A stretch of 10,137 nt of DNA, taken from assembly GCA_900617975.1 (NCBI GenBank), contig UZAE01002167.1, positions 1-10,137 of the forward strand. The letters are read 5' to 3'. Shown piece after piece: positions 1-6,493 of this stretch. The notes beneath the pieces were generated by a model. The model saw only the letters and a program-made list of their open reading frames with translations, did not search any database and was not told the DNA's origin. The position numbers and the translations under genes were made by a program. This DNA is from Rodentolepis nana (lineage: Eukaryota; Platyhelminthes; Cestoda; Cyclophyllidea; Hymenolepididae). Position 1 is the stretch's first letter. Each line of letters begins with the position of its first letter.

Positions 1-110
1 TGGGGTGATGGCAGTTTGAAGTGAGAAGTCAACTGCTGGTTAATCGACTTGCCGTATGAGAATACGTTGCCAAGGTTGCACCACGTGGAGGTAAGTCTAT
101 CGCATACCCT
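1..110 (-). repeat. SINE-like repeat, copy 1 (5' head, truncated by window edge)
   Basis: This is the reverse complement of the head seen in the 1426-2175 copy. On the + strand it shows B-module sequence (ttaatcgacttgccgtatga) followed by the A module (caccacgtggaggtaagtct) and ends near cgcataccc. The first 40 bases match the segment found around 1865-1895 in the long copy, so the element continues to the left of the window. In this orientation the gtggag/gtaagt string at about 85-96 looks like a consensus 5' splice donor on the same strand as the glycosyltransferase gene. Only one end is visible, so no target-site duplication can be checked. Confidence 0.8.
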
Positions 111-976
111 CAGTTGTAAATTTAATTTCATAGGAAGTCTCTGTCACAGCAATTCACTTTTTTTACATATTTCTCTTTTTTAATTCTGAGAAAAATATTT
201 GGAATCCATTTAATTCGCTCTGATCTCTGCGTGTGCTGTTTTATTTCCGCAATGTCCCTCCCGTAAGCAGTAGTCCAAGTAATAGTATTAACTATATTAA
301 ATTTTTAGAGCGTTTTTTTTTTCAAAGATGGGCATTTGTATGAACTATGAGAGATTAAATGTCTTCATTCCTAACACCTCCTTGATAGTTGATGTTTGTG
401 CTCAATTTTTGAAATCTTTATTGGGGTGGAAAGCGCATTGTATTTTGAAGATGAAAACATGGAATCGGACTGTTGGTTTGCCATTTGTAGCTCAATTCAA
501 TTCCAATTTAGGAAGTGTTTTTTCCTTAAAGTTCAGAGATAACATAGGAGTTTTAGTAACAGAAACTTTAGTGGAGCTTTACTTCAAGAATAAGTGCTTG
601 GATCACTTTTTTTCCACACCTCTCTGCCAGGAATTGAGTTTTAAAATGATTAACTCTAATTTCCTTGTCGTTTTCAATAAATCCTCAGTAGCACACGAGG
701 GCGGTGCCATTTCATGCTTCCTACGTCAACAAACCTGACCACAACACTAAGATATAATACATTTGTATGAGTGTATTTAATTTAAAGGAGCATACTCAAC
801 TTCGAAAGCTAGGCTTCTTGGGGTAGGTTTAACTTTCAAACTAATGTTCCCATTGACCTTGATGAGTTAGTCCCAACAACACCCCCACCCCAACTATCCA
901 ATGTAAGGTCAAGCCTACATGTTACCTATGCTTGACGTGTCAACTATGAGTCTTTCGTGTGGTTCTCAACTACTTT
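111..976. other. Non-coding stretch, probably intron of the glycosyltransferase gene
   Basis: AT-rich sequence between two repeat copies. I find no residue pattern of the N-terminal half of a GCNT enzyme in any frame, so the missing 5' exons are probably further left. The only sizeable open frame is at 328-738, listed separately. The stretch lies upstream of a strong splice acceptor at 2340, and reading it as intron depends on that. Confidence 0.5.
328..738 (+). other. Open frame of 136 codons, unrecognised and doubtful
   Basis: An ATG-started frame runs to a TGA at 736-738. It is preceded by a run of T ending in caaag, which resembles a weak splice acceptor. The predicted protein has no signal peptide, domain or motif that I recognise. 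It is rich in F, L, N and S, as expected for a chance frame in AT-rich DNA, although 136 codons is long for chance at this base composition. It could be a lone exon, a decayed gene or noise. Position in the probable intron of the glycosyltransferase gene and lack of any homology signal argue against a functional gene. Confidence 0.15.
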
Positions 977-1372
977 ATTTATATCAAATGGCAGGTGTTT
1001 TGATAGTTATCATTAGCCCTTTTGTTGACTTCAGACTTCACAGAGGAGAAGGAACATTTATATCAAATGGCAGGCGTCTTGATGGTTACTATTAGCCCTT
1101 TAGTTGACTTCAGGCTTCACAGAGGGAAGGAACATCAAATTGAAAAAAGTCGAGAGGGGGGGGGGGGGAACAGAAGAGTGTTTCAAAGATTTAAGAGACA
1201 AACACAAGGGTAGAAAAAAGGTAAGGTGAGTACTATGGAAGTAGTCGAATATGACATGCAATCGGGTCATGGTACTTTGGAGCCAGAAGGCAACTAAAAA
1301 AATTGTAGGCCTTTTTGCTGTATGAGTGTATGTTGCTCACATGCTCCACGTGGAAGTAAGTCCATAGCACAC
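977..1372 (-). repeat. SINE-like repeat, copy 2, with duplicated 3' segment
   Basis: This is a reverse-orientation copy. The AT-rich tail lies at the left end (atttatatcaaatggcagg), the body includes a run of 13 G at 1156-1168, and the A-module head lies at the right end (ctccacgtggaagtaagtcc, ending near gcacac at 1372). The tail-proximal segment is present twice in tandem, at 977-1055 and 1056-1133, about 79 bp each and clearly diverged, so the duplication is not recent. The body matches copy 4 (6172-6493) closely and matches copy 3 as its reverse complement. A 9-bp match, tgttaccta, occurs at 920-928 and 1373-1381. It may be a target-site duplication, but 48 bp of unexplained sequence separates it from the tail. 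Confidence 0.85.
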
Positions 1373-1411
1373 TGTTACCTAGAAAAGCGTTTTTATGGAA
1401 TGGCGATGTTT

Positions 1412-1425
1412 TACTCTTAGAATCA
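1412..1425 (+). repeat. Left target-site duplication of copy 3 (14 bp)
   Basis: The 14-base string tactcttagaatca lies directly before the GGGGTGTGCG start of copy 3 and recurs exactly at 2176-2189, directly after its tail. Exact flanking direct repeats of this length are what target-primed insertion leaves. Confidence 0.85.
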
Positions 1426-2175
1426 GGGGTGTGCGATAGACTTACCTCCACGTGGTGCACCCTGGTGGGTGTGCGATAGACTTACCTCCACGTGGTGCAC
1501 CCTGGGAAACGTATACTCATACGGTAAAAAGTCTATTAACCGGAAGTTTGTGTGCGATAGACTTACCTCCACGTGGTGCACCCTGGGCAGCGTATTTTCT
1601 TACGGCAAAAAAGTCTATCACTCGGCTTTCGTTATATTCATACGGCAAAAAGTCTATTAACTGGCAGTTAACTACGATAGACTTACCTCCACGTGGTGCA
1701 CCCTGGGCAACGTACTTTCTTACGGCAAAAATTCTATCACTCGGCATTCGTTTTTCAATAGACTTACCTCCACGTGGTGCACCCTGGGCAACGTATATTC
1801 ATACGGCAAAGTCTATTAACTGGTAGTTGACTTCTCCGCATACGGCAAAAAAGTCTATTAACCGGCAGTTTTCTTCTCACTTCAAACTACCATGACCCCC
1901 CTATATGTCCTACATTCTCATACGGCAAAAAAGTCTATTAACCGGCAGTTGACCTACGACTTGAAACTACCATCATCCCACTGTATGTCATATTTGACTA
2001 CTTTCACTGTACTCATCTCACCTTTTTTTCTACCTTCGTCTTTGAAACACTCTTCTATTCCCCCCACCCTCCTTAACTTTTTGTCACTTTGATGTTCCAT
2101 CCCCTCTGTGAAACCTGAAGCCAACTAAAGGGCAAATGATAACCATCAAACCGCCTGCCATTTGATATAAATAAA
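1426..2175 (+). mobile_element. SINE-like element, copy 3, full length with amplified head (750 bp)
   Basis: This copy runs from ggggtgtgcgatag at the left to the tail tttgatataaataaa at the right and is flanked by an exact 14-bp direct repeat. Its parts in order are an array of A and B modules (1429 to about 1953), a body of about 210 bp with a pyrimidine-rich tract around 2050-2075, and a TAAA-type tail. It encodes no reverse transcriptase, so if it moved by retrotransposition the enzyme came from elsewhere. I see no convincing tRNA A/B box or 5S-like promoter in the head, so its origin is unclear. It lies in the intron just upstream of the glycosyltransferase exon at 2341. The family assignment rests on internal comparison with four other copies in this window; no named family is recognised. 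Confidence 0.8.
1429..1953 (+). repeat. Tandem array of about 40-bp A and B modules inside copy 3
   Basis: The A module is gtgtgcgatagacttacc followed by tccacgtggtgcaccctggg. It begins at about 1429, 1469, 1550, 1670 and 1751, giving steps of 40, 81, 120 and 81 bp. The B module reads cgtatattcatacggc and then aaaaaagtctattaac plus a cggcagtt-like end. It appears once or twice after each full-length A and then alone at about 1800, 1839 and 1919 (steps 39 and 80). Every spacing is close to a multiple of 40. The A module contains gatagactt and the B module aagtctatt, which are complementary, so each A-B pair could fold back on itself. Each intact B module also contains a short hairpin, cgtat-attc-atacg. 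Confidence 0.9.
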
Positions 2176-2189
2176 TACTCTTAGAATCA
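2176..2189 (+). repeat. Right target-site duplication of copy 3 (14 bp)
   Basis: Exact match to 1412-1425, placed directly after the AT-rich tail of copy 3. Confidence 0.85.
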
Positions 2190-2340
2190 TACTAAATCAA
2201 TAGGGCGCTTAGAGAAATTTTACATTGCCTTTTGATAGGTTAATAGAGACTTCCTCAGTTATTTGAGTGCTTTGAGACTACAAATGCAGTATTCTTACTT
2301 TTCATTCATTAAGCTCTTTCTATTTTCTCTCTTTTTTTAG

Positions 2341-2564
2341 ATTCTTCTGGGTTCGTCGCCCATGGAGACCTCCACCACATGGACTTACGCTGCACAAGGG
2401 TGCAGTTCATGTCGTAGTAACTTGGGACTTTGTCAACTTCCTCTTCACTGACAAGCGAGTCCAAGATTACGTGGATTTTCTCCCTGAAGTGGGCATTCCA
2501 GATGAAGCTCTATTTTCCACAGTCAACCACAACGCTATGCTCAATGCCCCGGGCAATTTTCCTT
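2341..2564 (+). CDS. Beta-1,6-N-acetylglucosaminyltransferase (GCNT-like, GT14), penultimate coding exon
   Basis: This exon encodes 74 full codons of the catalytic domain of a core-2/I-branching enzyme. These Golgi type II membrane proteins add GlcNAc from UDP-GlcNAc in beta-1,6 linkage to O-glycans or polylactosamine. The reading frame begins at 2342 with FFWVRRPWRPPPHG. It continues with the family signature KGAVHVVVTWDFVNF, a helix segment (VQDYVDFLPEVG), and IPDEALFSTVNHNAML-NAPG. The Glu of the PDE motif (codon 2504-2506) corresponds, from my memory of mammalian GCNT1, to the catalytic base. A long pyrimidine tract ending tttttttag precedes the exon, and the donor gtaagt follows at 2565. 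One base of the next codon (2564) is carried over, which fits the acceptor at 5673-5674. The first base, 2341, completes a codon begun in an upstream exon outside the window. The enzyme class is secure; the exact acceptor specificity cannot be read from this part. Confidence 0.88.
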
Positions 2565-2778
2565 GTAAGTGACTGTTTCAGTACTTATTTGTATTATAAA
2601 TTTATCATCGAGGACTGCAGTTTAAATACTCTCGTTGATCCGCAAAAAAATTGACAGTCTAATTAGATAAAATTGAAAGGATTTTATTAACTACAGAATA
2701 AATTCAATAGACAATGAAATCATCCAATCATCAAAGGATCTTATTCAAAAAGATCTCCCAGTAGCATTAATTGAAGCC

Positions 2779-3027
2779 TCAATCCAACCCCCTTCTGTGG
2801 TCCCTACCTTCCACTCCTCTTAATAACAGCAATTTTGTAGATCTGGAATAGTGATAGGTGTCATTCGTCAGCGCCTCTTGCATTCGTAACAATCCCTCGG
2901 GAGGCGGGACACCAGAGGCCAAACGTACATTGGAACTGACGTAGTCGCGAAATATTTTTCGCAACCACCGTCTACTTTCCCTGAATGGAAATAAGACGCA
3001 AATTTCGATGCCATAGTGCTGTAACAC
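2779..3027 (-). other. Unrecognised open frame of 82 codons, possible minus-strand exon
   Basis: On the minus strand a frame runs from about 3027 down to a TGA ending at 2779. The composition looks protein-like: balanced charged residues, a basic patch RESRRWLRKIFRDY, then SGVPPPEGLLRMQEAL. Its DNA is less AT-rich than its surroundings. On the minus strand a donor-like gaag/gtaggg lies near 2809-2816 and an acceptor-like ccctag near 3051-3056, so an internal exon is conceivable. I do not recognise the protein family. It would be a nested antisense gene or a relic inside the glycosyltransferase intron. Chance is not excluded. Confidence 0.25.
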
Positions 3028-3233
3028 TCGTCTTCCGTATCAGTTTTCTAGGGCGATTTTTGCTGTGCAAGTTCAATCAAATCATAACATCTGCTTTTAC
3101 TACTTTCTTCTTTGTGGTCTACATTACAATTTTAATGCTAGTTACGGTTTCTTTTCATAGTTGAGACCATAACCTCCTTACCACTGGCATCTGGAGGGAA
3201 CTGTCACCATCTATATTCGTTGTCGTCGCGTAA

Positions 3234-3557
3234 ATGAATGAAAAAAGGAGCTTTAATCGCCTAAAAAAGTGTAGTGTACTATTATTTTATCAAATTTATC
3301 CCGAACCCCCTTGTGTATGCATGCACTTGTACTTTCTCGCTATGCGATCGATATCGGTCGAGGGGTTGCACTTTCCAGAATATTCTAATTGGCTGTCCTT
3401 GTACACACTCCACTGGGTTCATGAACGAATATTCACTTACACCTATGTCTCAGCAAAAGCATACTTCATAATCATGGTCCCAGATTATTTGAAATCAATT
3501 GAAAGCATGCACAAAGTATATGTAACTCTTGTAGCATTCACAAACCACGGTCTATAA
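3234..3557 (+). other. Stretch open in several frames, unrecognised
   Basis: A + strand ATG frame of 107 codons covers 3234-3557. A second + frame (3274-3471, 65 codons) and a minus-strand ATG frame (3422 down to 3282, 46 residues, beginning MNPVECVQGQ) overlap it. No frame shows a domain I recognise, and at most one can be real. The multiple openness suggests either a decayed insertion or low stop density from local composition. No splice signals clearly favour one reading. Confidence 0.15.
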
Positions 3558-3866
3558 TTCTTGGCAAACATCTTCTGTACCGCATATAAAAGTGGCCCCT
3601 TTTTAAAACATAAAAGTTATGCTTTGCTTCTTTTTCGTTTAACTAAGTCAGAAGTTGCATAATATACAGGATGCAATAAAGGTTTAACTTGAAGAAAGCA
3701 CTCACCTCGTAGAAAGCTGTCATTTAATCCTGTCGCTTTGAAACGACGAAGTTAGTAGAGAAGTAGCAAGGCCATCAAAGCCACCAGGTCAATTAATCGA
3801 AATGATTGGAGCGTTTTTTGCTATTTCTCCAATGTTGAACCCTTTAACGTCGGAATTATTTCTTTT

Positions 3867-4112
3867 TTGAGAAATGCACTGAACCACATTCACACGTGTC
3901 TCACAGCAGCAGACTGGTGCCACCGGCGTGATGAGTTTTGGTGGTGCATCAGGCGATGGCTATGGACAAGTATTGATCATGGTTCAAATGGCAATCGTGC
4001 CGTTTCTATTACTAGTCTAGTACTAATGGGGCCATACGATCCTAAGGGCCTTATAGGGGATAAAAATCGATTATTGATTTTCGATAAGTGCGGAAAAATG
4101 GGAAAACAATAA
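3867..4112 (+). other. Unrecognised open frame of 81 codons, doubtful
   Basis: An ATG frame runs from 3867 to a TAA at 4110-4112. It has many Trp, Cys and His residues early on but no family signature. A competing + frame over about 3913-4015 reads as a Gly-rich stretch followed by a hydrophobic end (VPFLLLV) and a stop. It is preceded by a possible acceptor, tgtctcacag. Neither reading can be supported over the other, and both may be noise inside the intron. Confidence 0.1.
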
Positions 4113-5220
4113 GTGTAATTGCTAGCTCAATGTGCCTACTTGGCCTTTAGCTCTTCTAATGTTTTTTTTTAAATTTTGCATTTTGGGCTTTGTAATTGGT
4201 GTGTATTATAGAAGTATTTCTAAAACACGGTTAGGAAATGAACTTTAAAAGGCGACAATATTGTTATTATAGATTCACTAACAGAAGCGTGGCAAATAAA
4301 TTTTGCAAGACTGTGATGAAATAAGTAATTAGATGAGAGTATTTTTAACTAACGGGATTTCATGGACCCCCAATTGCCGAAATAGTTTGTATATCAGTAA
4401 ATCGAGGGAAAAGCACCTATAGGCCTGGCTCTTCACTTCCTTGAAACTCTTTCAAAACTAGTTGGTTAGTTCACCCTTGAGGTATGCATGTTGTTACCTT
4501 CAAAAAGCTAAATTTTGCCTCGACGTCGCCGACTTATGGTTTATTCCACTGAAACACTTTGATCAATTTAAAGAAAGATGAGTTTTCACCTTGATTTAGA
4601 CGATTAAATGCTATCTTACTGATTGCAATATTTGCCAATGATGGGAGCATATTTAAAAATATATTTAACCACTAGTGGTGGTTTGAGTTCGGTGATGACA
4701 AGTGGGATTGAAATCGTGAAGTTGGCTCTACTTTCAACAAAGCATCCATTAAATTAATCGATTTTTTCTTGTTAAAGGAAACGTGGAAGCACAAATATCC
4801 CACCAGATCAGATTTAAATTTAAAATTAGGTGTAAGCATGCCTTTTTAGGCTATTTACTAAAAAGGGTCCCTATTACGGAGCACCTTTGGCTGAGAGTTC
4901 AGCATCGACTTTCTTGGAGGAGTTATGACATCAACGGTTGAACCTATCTGAAAAAAAGTTACGATGGCCTTGGCCTTTTCTCCACTTGCACAGTAGGTAT
5001 TAAAACTTACGAGTGCTTTAGTTACTTACATTTTGTAGCTTGGTTTAGTTTACTTGAGGGCGTCCTGTCATCCGTCTTTATATTGGCAGGAGTACTCAAA
5101 ATGTGGGTTGGACGGTATTTTGTTTAAATTCGTATATTTTAGAGGACTGAAAAAATTAAATGTGTGGATGTGCTCAAAGTTAAAACCTGTTTTTTTTCCC
5201 GAAAAAAAGTTATTACAATT

Positions 5221-5554
5221 TTAATTTGTCATTTGATTTAAGTTTTGATTAAGAACACAGATCAACTTCAACGAGCACACTGTAGCTTTGAGGTTGGTGT
5301 TTATTAGCATGCGGTCATATTTACTCCGATTGAAGCTAGAATTTACCATCATTTTTAACCATGGTGACGAATATTTCGAGCACTTGGAGAAAACGCGACA
5401 GTGGGGGCACAACGAAATAAAACAACGCCAACACTTGACAGGTTGCGTTATTAAGATTTTATCAACGCGCACAGAGTGGGTTCGAAGGTTAATTGCATTC
5501 ACATTAGTGGCTTCTGACAGTATCGAAGAGAATACGTGTCTAAAATTACTTTAA
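5221..5554. other. Overlapping open frames on both strands, unrecognised
   Basis: A + strand frame (5288-5554, 88 codons) and a minus-strand frame (5502-5221, 93 codons) overlap by more than 200 bases. The minus reading contains a cluster of cysteines, CWRCFISLCPHC, that resembles metal-binding spacing. The + reading is more evenly charged. Neither matches a protein I know. The stretch lies about 120 bp upstream of the last glycosyltransferase exon but is separated from it by the intron acceptor, so it is not part of that protein. Confidence 0.12.
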
Positions 5555-5674
5555 TTGTTCCACTCTAAAATGCCTGCAAATACAATTACCGCAACGGTAA
5601 ATATTGGCTTTTGATTTTCCACATCTTTAATTGTCTACGAAAAGAATAATGCGCACATTTTATTTTCTTGGTAG

Positions 5675-6027
5675 ACGGGGATAAAGACTATCGCAACGGG
5701 GGTTCCTATATAAACCGATGGAAACACTTCTTCCCAAGTGAGTGTAGTGGCGTCTGGCGTCACGCGGTGTGTATTTACGACCTCTACGGAATGAAACCGC
5801 TCTTCAAACCCGACTCACCATATCTCTTTGTCAATAAATTTGTTATGCATATCAATGCCAAAGTTTTGGATGTCACAGAGCGCTGGTTCTACGATTGGCA
5901 GGACTGGTACTATCGTCATTCCAATGAGAGCATCACCGACTTGAATTTCTATCGCAATCTTCCCCAAGTTAAATACCAACTCAATCGTTTGCCTCCGCCT
6001 CCTAATGCGGAGTTGGAGTTGCTTTAG
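5675..6027 (+). CDS. Beta-1,6-N-acetylglucosaminyltransferase (GCNT-like, GT14), last coding exon
   Basis: This exon encodes the C-terminus of the enzyme begun in exon 2341-2564, ending with TAG at 6025-6027. The acceptor AG is at 5673-5674, and the first two bases complete the split codon. Family landmarks are C-SGVWRHAV-C (two cysteines nine apart, matching a conserved GCNT disulfide), the strand AVCIY, and LFVNKF, whose Lys corresponds to the UDP-contacting Lys of mammalian GCNT1 (numbering from memory). Differences from the mammalian enzyme are His where the other phosphate-binding Arg would be, with an Arg one position earlier, and Val in place of the C-terminal disulfide Cys. The tail after NKF (WFYDWQDWYYRHS through the proline-rich LPPPPN end) is longer than in mammalian GCNT1. 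A possible N-glycosylation site, NES, is present. The divergence suggests a lineage-specific paralogue. The open frame and intact splice sites argue against a pseudogene. Confidence 0.88.
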
Positions 6028-6149
6028 GTTTATGATCGAAAAAACCCATTCCTTCTAAAGTTCTTTCCGCGGACTTTTTATTATTACCAAATCGAAAACA
6101 GTCTTAATAGGACGATATAAGTGCTCTTATTGTTCATTACAGTCTGTTG
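6028..6149 (+). other. Proximal 3' untranslated region of the glycosyltransferase gene
   Basis: Sequence after the stop codon up to the next repeat insertion. No canonical AATAAA occurs on the + strand between 6028 and about 6700, so the cleavage site is not evident. The real 3' end may use a variant signal or lie within or beyond the repeat copy. Confidence 0.4.
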
Positions 6150-6171
6150 ATAGAGTAAAGGTGAAATTTAT
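6150..6171 (+). repeat. Left target-site duplication of copy 4 (22 bp)
   Basis: This 22-base segment begins atagagtaaa and ends gtgaaatttat. It recurs at 6494-6515 with one mismatch (g in place of t at the eleventh base). The two copies bracket the repeat exactly. Confidence 0.85.
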
Positions 6172-6493
6172 TTATTTATATCAAATGGCAGGCGTTTTGA
6201 TGGATATCATCAGCCCTTTAGTTGACTTCAGGCTTCACAGAGGGGAGGAGAAACATCAAAGTGAGAAAAATTCGGGATGGGGAGGGGAGGGGGAACAGAG
6301 GAGCGTTTCAAAGATGTTAAAGAGACAAACATAAAGGTAGAGAAAAGGGTAAGTTGAATACTGTGGAAGTAGTCGAATATGACGGGCAGTCGGGTCATCG
6401 TAGTTCAAAGTCAACTGACAAATTTATTATTATATTATGTGTATACGTTGCCCAGGGTGCGCCATGTGGAGGTCAGCTTGTCGAATACCCCTA
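6172..6493 (-). mobile_element. SINE-like element, copy 4, compact form (322 bp)
   Basis: A reverse-orientation insertion just downstream of the glycosyltransferase stop codon. On the + strand the TAAA-type tail comes first (ttatttatatcaaatggc), then the body with a G-rich tract, then a single A-module head (gcgccatgtggaggtcagc) ending near cgaataccccta. It is bounded by a 22-bp direct repeat with one mismatch. The head has one A module and only a degenerate B module, so this is the closest to a minimal element in the window and a natural length reference for the family. The old-looking head (ccatgtgg instead of ccacgtgg) shows that it has diverged since insertion. It probably lies in the 3'UTR or just past the 3' end of the gene. 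Confidence 0.85.
6274..6293 (+). other. G-quadruplex-type G tract
   Basis: The sequence gggatggggaggggaggggg has four G runs of three or more with one- or two-base loops. It lies in the body of copy 4. The equivalent position is a 13-base G run at 1156-1168 in copy 2 and a C-rich tract near 2059-2070 in copy 3, so this purine/pyrimidine tract is a fixed part of the element. Confidence 0.6.

Larger units (their letters stand above)
2565..5674 (+). other. Intron of the glycosyltransferase gene (3110 bp)
   Basis: The intron starts with the consensus donor gtaagt and ends ttttcttggtag. The phase is 1 on both sides, so the reading frame continues cleanly from P-G-N-F-P into Y-G-D-K-D. I find no further GCNT-homologous exon within it. 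It contains four stretches with unrecognised open frames (2779-3027 minus, 3234-3557, 3867-4112 and 5221-5554), which are listed separately. The rest is AT-rich with no repeat copy of the SINE-like family. The stretch 4113-5220 shows nothing I can name. Confidence 0.8.

Noticed and set aside
1022..1213. 63-codon + strand frame in copy 2
   Set aside because: It lies wholly inside the repeat, includes the poly-G run, and is not kept open in copies 3 and 4.
1429..1953. CRISPR-like array
   Set aside because: The conserved A modules are separated by sequence that is itself repeated (B modules), not by unique spacers, and the neighbourhood is eukaryotic with spliced genes.
1426..2175. Hammerhead ribozyme or retrozyme head
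   Set aside because: Flatworm repeats can carry hammerheads, so I looked for the CTGANGA and GAAA core on both strands. One ctgatga occurs on the minus strand near 6210 in copy 4 only, without the matching core or helices, and other copies do not keep it.
977..2175. One large foldback or terminal-inverted-repeat DNA transposon
   Set aside because: The inverted pair looked like one element, but copy 3 alone has an exact 14-bp duplication at 1412-1425 and 2176-2189, and copy 4 exists singly with its own 22-bp duplication. These are separate insertions.
1426..2175. tRNA-derived SINE head
   Set aside because: No convincing A box or B box at the right spacing is found in either orientation, so a tRNA origin is not claimed.
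2430..2654. 74-codon + strand frame
   Set aside because: It is a shadow of the glycosyltransferase exon in a different frame and runs through the gtaagt donor.
5470..5500. tRNA-like B box (gggttcgaagg)
   Set aside because: The word resembles GGTTCGA, but no A box, acceptor stem or cloverleaf can be drawn around it.
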